NCBI GenBank assembly: GCA_903845195.1
Contig: CAIMWO010000053.1
Coordinates: 1-64,000, forward strand
DNA: 64,000 nt
Source: an uncultured Phycisphaerales bacterium
GTDB taxonomy: Bacteria > Planctomycetota > Phycisphaerae > WQYP01
Reading direction: 5' to 3'
Shown here: positions 37,232-48,714 of the stretch, one piece after another
Layout of the letters: every line of letters starts with the position of its first letter
Position numbering within the stretch: position 1 is the stretch's first letter
Made by a program: the position numbers and the translations under genes
The notes under the pieces: model-generated
The model's input: only the letters and a program-made list of their open reading frames with translations
Database searches by the model: none
Told to the model about the DNA's origin: nothing

Positions 37232-37352
37232 GGCGAAATCTCCGTTTGTTTTCCGTTTACGAGAATCGGGGAGTATACAAAAGATGACGTATTTCATCAA
37301 GCGATGCGGAAAGATTGGCCGCGGCAGCTTGCGCGAAGGGCCATCGGGCGCC

Positions 37353-38267
37353 TCACAGTGCCAGCATGGACTTATAGGCGGCCATCCGGGACTGAATCTC
37401 TTCCTTGCTGACGCGGGCGATGCGGTTGAGGGAGAAATCTTCAATTGTGAATGACGCCATGACGGTTCCGGCGGCGATGGCGCTCTTGAGGCTGCGCAGG
37501 TCGTATTTGTCTTGGGCGGCGAGGTAACCGAGCAAGCCACCGGCAAAGGAGTCGCCGGCGCCGGTGGGGTCGACCACGTGAGGCGTCGGGTAGGCAGGCA
37601 AGGCAAAGACATCCTGGCCGATGGCGGCGAGGCAGCCGTGCTCGCCCTTCTTGAGGAGCACGATCCGCGGGCCGGTGGGTTTGACCAGTTTTTGGAGATC
37701 CTGGAGGGCCTCGACGAGGTTCACCTTGCCGGTGAGCAGACGGGCTTCGAGGTCGTTGAGCACGATGCCGTCGAAATGCCTGAAGGCGGCGATGGATTCG
37801 TCGTGGTATTGCTTGATCCAGAGGTCGCGGGTGTCGGCAATGGAGAGCTTGGGCGATTTGATCTGGCCGAGGAGATCGAGCTGCAAATTCGGATGGGTGG
37901 CGGCGAGGAAAACGACTTTGCTGTCGACAAACGCGGCGGGAACTTTGGGGGGCGCTTCGATGAGCACATTGAGATCGACGGAGAGCGTGGTGGCTTCATT
38001 CATCGTGGCGTCATAGGTGCCGGACCAGCGGAAGGTCTTGGAGCCCTTGCGGCGTTCGAGGCCGGCGATGTCGATGTTGGGATTGGCGAAGGCGACTTCA
38101 AAGTCCTTCGGAAAATCTTCGCCGACGACGGCGACGAGACGCACCTTGGTGAAGGCCGCGGCCGCCCAGGAGAAGTAAACCGCGGATCCGCCGATGACAT
38201 GATCGGCCTTTCCCGCGGCCGTGGAGACGGAATCGATGCCGATGGAACCAGTGACGAGGAGGGACAT
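37353..38267 (-). CDS. PfkB/ribokinase family carbohydrate kinase
   Basis: A 304-residue sugar or nucleoside kinase. The first PfkB signature region (GGSAVYFSWAAAAF, GGSAANVA-like) and the second, with catalytic Asp in DPTGAGDSFAGG, are both clear, and the C-terminal ATP site follows. The substrate cannot be told; relatives include adenosine kinase and ribokinase. The gene follows the GH20 gene on the same strand after about 120 bp that contain an AATTCAG array. Confidence 0.92.
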   Translation of the reverse strand: MSLLVTGSIGIDSVSTAAGKADHVIGGSAVYFSWAAAAFTKVRLVAVVGEDFPKDFEVAFANPNIDIAGLERRKGSKTFRWSGTYDATMNEATTLSVDLNVLIEAPPKVPAAFVDSKVVFLAATHPNLQLDLLGQIKSPKLSIADTRDLWIKQYHDESIAAFRHFDGIVLNDLEARLLTGKVNLVEALQDLQKLVKPTGPRIVLLKKGEHGCLAAIGQDVFALPAYPTPHVVDPTGAGDSFAGGLLGYLAAQDKYDLRSLKSAIAAGTVMASFTIEDFSLNRIARVSKEEIQSRMAAYKSMLAL

Positions 38268-38281
38268 GGAAGCTCCTGATT

Positions 38282-38316
38282 AATTCAGAGTTCAGAATTC
38301 GGAATTCAGAGTGAGG
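38282..38316. repeat. AATTCAG heptamer array, second copy
   Basis: Units AATTCAG, AGTTCAG, AATTCGG, AATTCAG, AGTGAGG. This is the same family and length as the array at 20923-20957, and both end in ARTGAGG. It lies between the PfkB start and the GH20 stop. Confidence 0.85.
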
Positions 38317-38386
38317 GGAGAGCATAGCGGGATTGGCAGGGGTAATCCAGCGGCAATGCGGCTGCGTGCGACGCGGCAGCGCGACG

Positions 38387-40450
38387 TCATTTCGGTGCGA
38401 ATTTCCGATACTCCTGCTTGAGACGATTGAACTCGGCATCGACATCCGCCAGTCGGCTGGGGAGATTGCGTGCTAACCAGAGTTGCTTGAACTCGTGCTG
38501 GAGCTTGGCGGCATCAGTGCCGAGTTTCTTCATATCCGCCGGGAAGGTTTTGGGCAGTGGCTTGGCGGGTTTCGAGCGCAAGGTTTCGTGTTCCGGATTT
38601 CGCTTCGCGGGGTCGGCCGCCAGCCAGCCTTGGCGTAATGCGGTGCGCTTGCAGGTGTGAATGACTTCGCGACAGGTGAATGCCAGTTCGGCCTTTAGTA
38701 TTTCTGCATCGGGATGCAACAGGTCTGACGCTTCAAATGACTTTGCCAAACGCTCGCAGGCGGCGATGACTTTGGGCAGATCTTTGGGCGCGGCGCGATT
38801 GACGTAGTTGGCGAAATCCCATTTCTCACGGAAGAGATACCAGTCGATCGCCCCATTGAACCGCTGCCAACTGAAGCGTTCGTAGGTGAGGCCGAGATCG
38901 TGGGCGAGTGCGGCAAATTTCCGCGTCGGATCGAGGAAGAGTTGCAGGGAGACCGCTTCGAGTAAGGGTCGCAGGGCGCGATCCGCGTCTTTGGGCGGCG
39001 GCGGGACCCGGCCGGTATCCCAATCCGGCTTCCCGGCCGACGGGTTTGGCGTGGCTGCCAGATGCCAACCCGCGGCCGCACCATAGGCAAAGGCATTCAG
39101 GGATATGGCGAGCATCTGTTGGTGTCCATTGTCACCCCAATCCGTCACCAGCAGGCCTGTCGCGCCGTATTTCAGACCCGCGCCGGCGGCATTGTGAATG
39201 TTGGCCAGGGCATTGCGCGAACGCCCCGCGAGCGTCAGCCACGAACTCGTGCCAGGCGAAACATAGAACTTCTGGCTGCCCCCCCTGCTGCCGTCGCGAA
39301 TGCGCTGGGCAAAGGTCGCACAATGCTGGTCAAATTCGTGATGGGCCTCGTAGCCCCATTCCAGCAGCGTGGCATCTTCAGGCAATTGAGGGATCAGTTC
39401 GGGATGATGGAGAATGATGTCGCCCCACATCTGAATCCGCTTTCCGTGCGCCTTTGAAAGATCGTTGCAGTAATTGATCCAATCGACGTACATCTGGCCA
39501 GGGCCGATCTTCTCACGCAATTCCAGCGACCGCCCCTTGCCGAGGTCCCAGCTTTCATCGCAGCAGATATTGAACAGGTCGCTCGAAAAATTGGGCACGA
39601 ACTCGTCGTACATTTCCTTGAGCAACTGCTTGGCACCGGGGTCGGTGACGCAGAGTGTCCAGGGGTCATCGCACCAAGTGTGCTCGCCGCGTTTTTTTAG
39701 TTCGGCGGGCTCGACTTCGGCGAACTGCCGATATGCGGGCCGGCGCAGGATTTTTTCGAAATGTCCCAAGGAGGTGAGAGAGGGGACGAAGTCGATGTGT
39801 CGCGCGCGGCAGGCGGCGTCGAGCACGAGGATGTCTTCGGCAGTGAAGGGGTCGGTGTCATCGTACATCGACGGATGCCGGCGGAATTCGAACGCGTTTT
39901 CGATGTACAGCTGAAACTCGTTGATCTTCAGCCCGGCAAGATCGTCGATCAATTGCAGCAATGTTTCGACCTTTGGCACCTTGCCTCGGGCGCAGTCATG
40001 ATAGACCCCCCGCCGCTCGAAGTCAGGCTGATCGGCAATTTCGACGCAGGGCAGCGACAGCGGGCGCTTGGTCGACTGGAGCGCGATCTGCCGCACGATC
40101 TGCGTCAACGTTTGAAACGCATAGAAGGTTCCCGCGGCGGTTCGGGCGCGAATGTCGACGCCGCTGGGCGAAATGCTCAGGCGATATCCCTGCGCGTGGG
40201 GGACGGCCGGATCGACGTGCGTGCGGATTTCATCGGCAGGCGAGACGGTGCCGCCCGAGACGGCGATGCGGCAGGTTTGTCCCGTCAGGGGTTCGATCTG
40301 CGATGCGAAACGTCCGGCAGCATAGAGGTGCCGGGCAGCGGGATCCGAACCGAGCAGAATGTTCCACTGCTGAGGCAGTTTCAGCGACTGTTTCGTGAAA
40401 CGCAGCAAGTGGGGTGTGGGGATCAGATGAAGCATCGACGATTTGGGCAT
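38387..40450 (-). CDS. glycoside hydrolase family 20 (beta-N-acetylhexosaminidase-like)
   Basis: A 687-residue enzyme. The N-terminal GH20b domain (IPTPHLLRFTKQSLKL to about 130) is followed by the TIM barrel (RGVYHDCARGKVPKVETLL), with the catalytic Asp-Glu pair likely in ICCDESWDLG. GH20 enzymes remove terminal N-acetylhexosamine by substrate-assisted catalysis. No signal peptide is visible, so it probably acts inside the cell on imported or recycled sugars. A C-terminal helical region of about 200 residues is extra. ATG 40450 is chosen for its GGGAGG ribosome site; an earlier in-frame ATG lacks one. Confidence 0.88.
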   Translation of the reverse strand: MPKSSMLHLIPTPHLLRFTKQSLKLPQQWNILLGSDPAARHLYAAGRFASQIEPLTGQTCRIAVSGGTVSPADEIRTHVDPAVPHAQGYRLSISPSGVDIRARTAAGTFYAFQTLTQIVRQIALQSTKRPLSLPCVEIADQPDFERRGVYHDCARGKVPKVETLLQLIDDLAGLKINEFQLYIENAFEFRRHPSMYDDTDPFTAEDILVLDAACRARHIDFVPSLTSLGHFEKILRRPAYRQFAEVEPAELKKRGEHTWCDDPWTLCVTDPGAKQLLKEMYDEFVPNFSSDLFNICCDESWDLGKGRSLELREKIGPGQMYVDWINYCNDLSKAHGKRIQMWGDIILHHPELIPQLPEDATLLEWGYEAHHEFDQHCATFAQRIRDGSRGGSQKFYVSPGTSSWLTLAGRSRNALANIHNAAGAGLKYGATGLLVTDWGDNGHQQMLAISLNAFAYGAAAGWHLAATPNPSAGKPDWDTGRVPPPPKDADRALRPLLEAVSLQLFLDPTRKFAALAHDLGLTYERFSWQRFNGAIDWYLFREKWDFANYVNRAAPKDLPKVIAACERLAKSFEASDLLHPDAEILKAELAFTCREVIHTCKRTALRQGWLAADPAKRNPEHETLRSKPAKPLPKTFPADMKKLGTDAAKLQHEFKQLWLARNLPSRLADVDAEFNRLKQEYRKFAPK

Positions 40451-40560
40451 ACGACCTCCCTGTGTAATGCCCCGGCATTGTAACGCCCCGCGCACAACCC
40501 ATCACGCCACGGCACGACGGATAACCATTGGAATGATGGCGATTGAAACTTCCCCGCCCC

Positions 40561-40821
40561 TTACACCGCAGTCGAGATGCGCCTCGGCAAAGTGGTGACC
40601 AGCGATTGCAGACGCTGGCGCTGTGCTTCGATCCGCGCCGCGACCTGCGCCCCCCGAGGCTGCCGGGCCAATTGCAATCGCATGGCTGCGGTGATTTCCA
40701 ACTGCACTGCGGCGTTGTTCACCCAGGCATCATGGTTTTCGATGATGCTTTTGACGCCCATCGTGCCCGGCGTGTCGCCGAGTTGCTGGAAGATCGCCTT
40801 GGTATTCGAGAGATTTCGCAT
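40561..40821 (-). CDS. small hypothetical protein
   Basis: An 86-residue product (MRNLSNTKAIFQQLGDTP) with a helical, charged C-terminal half (LQLARQPRGAQVAARIEAQRQ). I do not recognise a family. No ribosome site precedes ATG 40821. It lies between GH20 (same strand) and smpB (divergent). It may be real on composition alone. Confidence 0.45.
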   Translation of the reverse strand: MRNLSNTKAIFQQLGDTPGTMGVKSIIENHDAWVNNAAVQLEITAAMRLQLARQPRGAQVAARIEAQRQRLQSLVTTLPRRISTAV

Positions 40822-40940
40822 CAAAGTACAGTATCGAATGCCCTCTGAAGAGGTCAAGTGAAATCCCGCACTTCTCCGTTGCCGCACAAAAACGGACGCG
40901 CAGCACCTGCGTGCCGCGGACCGCTATTGGACGTATACTG

Positions 40941-41462
40941 ATGATGCTTATGAATAAAACGTCCAATAACCAGACCAAGCCGAAGGACAAGGGCACGTCG
41001 ATCGACGGCGGCAAGATGGCCCCGCGTTCGCAGAATCGCCGCGCGTATTTTGATTATCACATCATGGACAAGATCGAGGCGGGGATTCAGCTCGTCGGCA
41101 GCGAGGTGAAGTCGCTGCGTCAGGGGCGCGTGCAGCTCAATCAGAGTTTTGCCCGCATCCGCGACAACGAAGTGCATCTGCTGGGCTGCCACATTGAGGA
41201 GTACATTGAGGCCAACCGGCTCAATCACGATCCGACGCGGGCGCGCCGGCTGCTGCTGCATCGCCGCGAGATTCGCCGGCTGGTCACCCGCATGCAGAAG
41301 GATCAGGGGGCCACGCTGATTCCGCTGGAGATCTATTTTCGCCGCGGGTATGCCAAAGTGCTTCTGGGCATCGCCATCGGCAAGAAGCAATACGACAAGC
41401 GCGCCGCCATCAAGGAACGCGATGATAAGCGTTCGATGGAAAAGGCCCTGCGCCGCCGCTGA
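40941..41462 (+). CDS. smpB: SsrA-binding protein SmpB
   Basis: SmpB carries tmRNA to stalled ribosomes for trans-translation. The 173-residue protein has the oligonucleotide-binding barrel (ARSQNRRAYFDYHI-like start, GIQLVGSEVKSLRQGRVQL, HEEYIEANRLNHDPTRARRLLL-type core) and the C-terminal basic tail (KKQYDKRAAIKERD) that enters the decoding centre. Its N terminus has about 25 extra polar residues. Three in-frame ATGs (40941, 40944, 40950) are possible and none has a clear ribosome site. The ssrA gene is not in the window. Confidence 0.95.
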   Translation: MMLMNKTSNNQTKPKDKGTSIDGGKMAPRSQNRRAYFDYHIMDKIEAGIQLVGSEVKSLRQGRVQLNQSFARIRDNEVHLLGCHIEEYIEANRLNHDPTRARRLLLHRREIRRLVTRMQKDQGATLIPLEIYFRRGYAKVLLGIAIGKKQYDKRAAIKERDDKRSMEKALRRR

Positions 41463-41481
41463 GTTTTGCTGAGGAGTCCAC

Positions 41482-42489
41482 ATGGCCCGTCAGATACTTA
41501 CCACTGTTGTCGGCTCTTATCCGATTCCCGACTGGCTGGGGGCCTTCCCGACGCGCCAGGCGTTGCGCGATGCCATGATGACCGTCCTCAAGACGCAGGA
41601 ACTCGCCGGCATCGACGTGGTCACCGATGGGGAACTGGCGAGATTCGATATCAATCACCCGGAAACCAACGGCATGATCGATTACTTCATCAAGCCGCTG
41701 CAGAATGTTCGCGCATCGATCGGCCGGGCGGATGAGATTCGCTGGTCCGAACTGGAATACATGAAATTCCGCTCGCGCCCCGCGGCGGTGGTCGAAGGCC
41801 AGCTGGGCGAAGGCACGCTCAATCTTCCGCTGGATTTTCAGAACGCCCGGGCCCTGACCACCAAGCCATTGAAATTCACCATCACCAGCCCCTACATGCT
41901 GGCCCGCACGCTGCTCGACAAGCATTACAAGACCAAGCAGGCGCTCGTCACGGCGATCAGCGACATCCTGGCAGGGCAAGTCGCCCAGATCGATGCGGAC
42001 ATCGTGCAAGTCGATGAAGCCAACCTGACGGGCTCGCCGGAAGACGGGCCGTGGGTGGCCGAGGCGCTTAATCGCATCTTCGGGGCGGTGACCGGAAAAG
42101 CCGCCATCCATCTGTGCTTCGGCAATTATGGGGGCCAATCGATTCAGAAGGGGCATTGGGGCCAGCTCATCAATTTCATCAACGCCCTGCAGATCGATCA
42201 CGTGGTTGCGGAAATCGCGTTCCGCGGCCAGCAGGAACTCATGCATTTCAGGGATCTGCGTCCGGAGATCGGCCTTGGGCTGGGCGTCATCAACGTCAAG
42301 AGCACGATCGTGGAGACGCCCGACCAGGTGGCTCGAGCCATCGATAGCGCCGAGAAGATCGTCGGCAAAGACCGCATCACATACGTTCACCCGGACTGCG
42401 GATTCTGGATGCTCAAGCGCAACATCGTCGATGCCAAGATGGCGGCGCTGGTCAAAGGCCGCGACATGTTCATGGGCCAGCAACGCTGA
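41482..42489 (+). CDS. MetE C-terminal-like (cobalamin-independent methionine synthase family) protein
   Basis: A 335-residue single-domain protein of the UROD/MetE-like TIM-barrel superfamily. The start (LTTVVGSYPIPDWL) and the ends (HLCFGNYGG and YVHPDCGFWML) match the C-terminal catalytic half of MetE, where the His and Cys bind the zinc that activates homocysteine. It lacks the N-terminal half, like archaeal-type core MetE and related methyltransferases; methyl donor and acceptor are uncertain. GAGGAG lies 6 bp before ATG 41482. It follows smpB by 19 bp and converges on prmC. Confidence 0.88.
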   Translation: MARQILTTVVGSYPIPDWLGAFPTRQALRDAMMTVLKTQELAGIDVVTDGELARFDINHPETNGMIDYFIKPLQNVRASIGRADEIRWSELEYMKFRSRPAAVVEGQLGEGTLNLPLDFQNARALTTKPLKFTITSPYMLARTLLDKHYKTKQALVTAISDILAGQVAQIDADIVQVDEANLTGSPEDGPWVAEALNRIFGAVTGKAAIHLCFGNYGGQSIQKGHWGQLINFINALQIDHVVAEIAFRGQQELMHFRDLRPEIGLGLGVINVKSTIVETPDQVARAIDSAEKIVGKDRITYVHPDCGFWMLKRNIVDAKMAALVKGRDMFMGQQR

Positions 42490-42498
42490 TCGGGCGAC

Positions 42499-43401
42499 TT
42501 ACGCCCTGACCGCGGCAACACAGCGGGGGTGGTTGGCGGCGTCGCGGATGGTGCGCAGGTTTCCGAGATATCCGGCGGCTGCGTAAATTCCTGTCAGAGC
42601 GGGGCCCTGGTCAAATTGCATTTCCATGATGAGCAGGCCTTCCGGATGGAGGAAGTTTCGGGCGGATTCCAGGATGCGCCGATGGGCGTCCATGCCATCG
42701 AGGCCGCCGTCGAGGGCTTGTCGCGGTTCGTGGTCGCGCACCTGGGGAGGGAGGTTTGCGACGTCGGCAGTCGGGATGTAGGGCGGGTTGGAGGCGATCA
42801 CGCGGAACATGGTCGGGGCTGACTGCTGGGCCAGTGCCGCGAAAAGATCGCCATGAAAGAAGGTGATGCGATCGGCGACCTTGTGTGCTTCCGCATTTTG
42901 CCGGGCGACGACCAGGGCCTTTTCGGAAAGATCGGTCGCGGTGATGACTGCCGAGGGCAAATGCTTGGCGAGGGCGATGGCGATGCAGCCGGAGCCGGTA
43001 CACAGATCGAGAACGGCGGGGCCACCGGAATCGGTCCAGCCCGGCTTCTGGCGGACGTGCGAGATCACTGTTTCTACGAGCGTTTCGGTGTCGGGCCGGG
43101 GGATGAGCACGTCGCGCGTCACGGAAAATTCGAGCGAGAAGAACCACGCCTTACCGATCAGATAGGCGACCGGCACGTGACTGGTGCGCTGCTTGACCAT
43201 GTCGCGGAAGGCGGTCAATTGCTGCTCCGCGGGGACGCGTTCATACTGGGTGTAGAGCGACATCCGCGAACACTGCAGGGCGTGCGCCAGCAGTAATTCG
43301 GCGGAGAGCCGCGGCTCTTCGACGTTCTTGCGGGTGAAAAAATCGGCCGTCCATGTGAGAAGCGAACCGATCGTCCAGACTTGCGTAGTATTAGCTGCCA
43401 T
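42499..43401 (-). CDS. prmC: peptide chain release factor N5-glutamine methyltransferase
   Basis: PrmC methylates the GGQ glutamine of RF1 and RF2. The 300-residue protein has the N-terminal five-helix bundle, the SAM-binding motif VLDLCTGSGCIAIALAK and the substrate motif NPPY (about 204). prfA, which usually precedes prmC, is not adjacent here; the upstream gene is divergent. Only 9 bp separate its stop from the convergent MetE-like gene, with a small GGGCG/CGCCC hairpin between them. Confidence 0.94.
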   Translation of the reverse strand: MAANTTQVWTIGSLLTWTADFFTRKNVEEPRLSAELLLAHALQCSRMSLYTQYERVPAEQQLTAFRDMVKQRTSHVPVAYLIGKAWFFSLEFSVTRDVLIPRPDTETLVETVISHVRQKPGWTDSGGPAVLDLCTGSGCIAIALAKHLPSAVITATDLSEKALVVARQNAEAHKVADRITFFHGDLFAALAQQSAPTMFRVIASNPPYIPTADVANLPPQVRDHEPRQALDGGLDGMDAHRRILESARNFLHPEGLLIMEMQFDQGPALTGIYAAAGYLGNLRTIRDAANHPRCVAAVRA

Positions 43402-43469
43402 GCGACTGTTGTATCATGGTATCATCCGTGGTCAACATCGATACGTAACACAGGTTGCGAAACACGAGC

Positions 43470-44261
43470 ATGAGCGATAATCAAAAGCAGATCGACGCGC
43501 TGCAAAAAGGCGTGACGGACGATACGCCTGCCGCCGAAGAAACGGCTGCGGGTACGCCTGCCCCCCCCACCGAGGGCGGCGAATATCCCCTGGCAGCGGA
43601 TGGCGGGACCTCGTCCGAAGCGGCGCCGCCGCCGGTATCGTTCCGTTTTGCCATGCCGGCGCCGATGGGCCGACGGTACGGATTTCTCTGCCAGTATTGC
43701 TCCTCGCGACTTGAGGCGGTGGATTCCATGGCCGGTCAATCCGGCACGTGCCCGACGTGCGGCGAATCCATCGTCATCCCGATCCTGGATTCCCGCGGGC
43801 GGTTGATCGACCCGACCAGCGGCAAGGTGATTAAGCAGGACCCGCACCCGGTTCACGCCTATGCGGCCGCCGGTCATAAGGCGCCGCCGATCGTATCCAA
43901 CGAAGCGACGGGCGAAAAATTCATCAAATGCCCGCGCTGTTCCCGCCTCAACGCGCTTTCGGCGAATAACTGCCTCGGGTGCGGATTGCCGTTCACAATG
44001 GAGGGAACCGTCGGCGATTCCATTTCCGGCACGAACACGTGGGCCGTCGCTTCGCTGGTGCTGGGCATCGTGGGAATCCCGGGCGGCTGCTTCATCGTAC
44101 CGCCGCTTTTGGCGATCATTTTCGGTTTCATCGCCATGCGGGGCGTGAACCAATCCACGGGGCAGTCGTCCGGCCAGGGCCTGGCGATTGCGGGGATGAT
44201 TCTGGGCACGCTAGGCCTCGTCGGCGGCGGCCTGCTGTGGATGAACGCCATTCACTGGTGA
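43470..44261 (+). CDS. zinc-ribbon DUF4190-type membrane protein
   Basis: A 263-residue protein with a Pro/Ala/Glu-rich N terminus, a first cysteine pair set (CQYCSS, then CPTCGES), a second (CPRCSRLNA, CLGCGLP) and a C-terminal pair of membrane helices (ASLVLGIVGIPGGCF and GLAIAGMILGTLGLVGGGLL) that matches DUF4190. The two zinc ribbons likely face the cytoplasm. Function is unknown. ATG 43470 gives a typical short polar start; an ATG five codons upstream is also in frame. It is followed after 27 bp by a DoxX gene. Confidence 0.78.
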   Translation: MSDNQKQIDALQKGVTDDTPAAEETAAGTPAPPTEGGEYPLAADGGTSSEAAPPPVSFRFAMPAPMGRRYGFLCQYCSSRLEAVDSMAGQSGTCPTCGESIVIPILDSRGRLIDPTSGKVIKQDPHPVHAYAAAGHKAPPIVSNEATGEKFIKCPRCSRLNALSANNCLGCGLPFTMEGTVGDSISGTNTWAVASLVLGIVGIPGGCFIVPPLLAIIFGFIAMRGVNQSTGQSSGQGLAIAGMILGTLGLVGGGLLWMNAIHW

Positions 44262-44288
44262 GTTTCTTATTCATTCGGAGACGATGAC

Positions 44289-44855
44289 ATGACCGCCCCG
44301 CTCACACCCAATGCACGTCAAGGGAATACCGGCTTTGCTGTCAGTGTGGCATTGCTGCTGATTCGCGTGGCGCTGGCCGCGGTCTTCATCTATTCCGGCA
44401 GCCAAAAACTTTTCGGCTGGTTCACGCCTGATGGCCAACCCATGGTCACCATGCTGGCCCAGGGGCTTGCTGCGCATCCCCTGCCCGTTCTCTCCCCCGC
44501 CGCCTGGGCCTACATTGCCGCCTACGGCGAATTGCTCGGTGGCGTCTCGATGCTTCTGGGGTTTGTTGCCCGCCTGGGCGCGATCCCGCTGATCATCACC
44601 ATGCTTGTGGCCATCGCCACCGTCCACGGCCCCAACGGCTTTGCCGGTACCTTCAAGTTCGTCACGCTCAGCACGGGCGAAAAGGACATGCTCATCCATC
44701 CAGGGTACGAATTTAATCTGTGCCTCATCGCGATGGCCGGTGCGATCCTGATCGCTGGGCCTGGACTGATTGCCGCCGATGCATTTTTGTTTCGCCGCGG
44801 CCTGTGGGCGCGCGGGCCGCAGCCGCTGGATAATCCGATGCGACGGGAGAGTTGA
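44289..44855 (+). CDS. DoxX family membrane protein
   Basis: A 188-residue four-helix membrane protein. ALLLIRVALAAVFIYSGSQKLFGWF is the DoxX start (split: helix one, then the GxxKLF motif), and AYGELLGGVSMLLGF is the conserved middle helix. DoxX proteins have been tied to thiosulfate oxidation, quinone handling and oxidative-stress complexes; the role here is unknown. It lies 27 bp after the DUF4190-type gene and may share its transcript. Confidence 0.9.
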   Translation: MTAPLTPNARQGNTGFAVSVALLLIRVALAAVFIYSGSQKLFGWFTPDGQPMVTMLAQGLAAHPLPVLSPAAWAYIAAYGELLGGVSMLLGFVARLGAIPLIITMLVAIATVHGPNGFAGTFKFVTLSTGEKDMLIHPGYEFNLCLIAMAGAILIAGPGLIAADAFLFRRGLWARGPQPLDNPMRRES

Positions 44856-44976
44856 AACACGACTCTTACCAGCCGCAGATGAACTCTCATGGATGCAATC
44901 GGTGCTTCCTTTGGCCTATGCTGTCAAACTCCTAAAAAGAAGCGTAGGTCTAAATTTTTGTCTGGGAGCAACTGCG

Positions 44977-45609
44977 ATGTCCCGTCTTCTAATCGTGACG
45001 AGTGGACTTGCCATTCTCGGCATCCTCGCCGCACTGGTCTGGCCTGCGATGGGCGGCCTGACGCTGTTGCTCTTTGTGCTCTCTCTGCTGGTTACGCTGG
45101 CAATTTTTCTGTTCCTTTTCCTGCTGTGGACACTCAGGCGGTTCGGCTGGATCCGACTTGCGCCAAGATTCCCGCGGGTTGTACTGGCGGTGCTGCTCGT
45201 GACTCTTGCGATGGCACTCGCCGCCCAGATTCCCCTGGGCCCTGCCGTTCCTGTTTCGCCGTCCAGCGTTTCGGAGGAAATCACCTTCATGGCGCGTACC
45301 GACCAGGAGAATCGCTGGGCCGCGAGAATTGCAGTGATGGCGCGCGATCACCAGCGGATCGAACGTGTCGTGACTCTGGTCAACCAAGATTTGAGTCTCA
45401 CGTCCGAGGATAAGTTCCGTGCCGCCCTGATCCTCCTGCACGGTTGGGATTCCGATCATTTTCAACGTGCCTACGCGCTGGCCACTGCAGCCAAAGGCGT
45501 CACGGGCGCCGATCACCTTGCCGACTGTGCTGAAGACCGATACCTGCTCTCCGTCGGCAAACCTGCCATTCACGGCACGCAATTTCAGATTCGTCTGGGC
45601 GGTAAGTAG
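44977..45609 (+). CDS. hypothetical membrane protein with DUF6624-like C terminus
   Basis: A 210-residue protein with three hydrophobic helices in the first 90 residues, then a soluble domain. The end (CAEDRYLLSVGKPAIHGTQF) resembles the DRxLxxxGKPxxYGTQ pattern of DUF6624-type proteins of unknown function, but the match is by eye only. GGGAG 9 bp upstream supports ATG 44977. A strong hairpin terminator follows. Confidence 0.65.
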   Translation: MSRLLIVTSGLAILGILAALVWPAMGGLTLLLFVLSLLVTLAIFLFLFLLWTLRRFGWIRLAPRFPRVVLAVLLVTLAMALAAQIPLGPAVPVSPSSVSEEITFMARTDQENRWAARIAVMARDHQRIERVVTLVNQDLSLTSEDKFRAALILLHGWDSDHFQRAYALATAAKGVTGADHLADCAEDRYLLSVGKPAIHGTQFQIRLGGK

Positions 45610-45655
45610 GAATGCTCTCGTGAGACGAGCGGTTTGTGACGAGAGTCAATAAATG

Positions 45656-45693
45656 GATGGGGCGGACACGCAGCGATGCATGTCCGCCCCATC
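45656..45693. terminator. strong bidirectional terminator hairpin
   Basis: GATGGGGCGGACA and TGTCCGCCCCATC pair perfectly over 13 bp and TTACATTTTG follows. It lies between the membrane protein gene (+) and acnA (-), whose stop is 57 bp away, so it can serve both. Confidence 0.8.
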
Positions 45694-45749
45694 TTACATT
45701 TTGCTTCCTGTTTCATCAGTCTGCCTGACAACTGGCCACCGACCGCTTG

Positions 45750-48539
<2,790 letters not shown>

Positions 48540-48626
48540 TACATCTTCCTTCTGCGTTTGGTCCGGGAACTCCGAGCACCCTATTCTAAACCGGCCAGGG
48601 CGACTTGGCGAGATGGGGGAGTTGTG

Positions 48627-48714
48627 AGTGGTCAGTGGCCAGTGGTCAGTTGAGGAGGACTGCCTGTTGGACGGGCTTTTCGCATTTCTGACAACTGGCC
48701 ACTGACCACTAACT
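48627..48714. repeat. inverted pair of AGTGGTC heptamer repeats
   Basis: Units AGTGGTC, AGTGGCC, AGTGGTC at 48627-48647 face their reverse complements at 48688-48714, giving 23-bp arms (48627-48649 and 48688-48710) with a single mismatch around a 38-bp loop. The right arm touches the stop codon of the methyltransferase gene on the minus strand and the left lies upstream of acnA. The arrangement copies that of the GGTCATT pair at 1122-1213 with a different unit. Confidence 0.88.

Noticed and set aside
38267-38387. GH20, PfkB and greA region as a sugar-use operon
   Set aside because: Gaps of 120 bp with a repeat array and mixed functions do not support a single operon.
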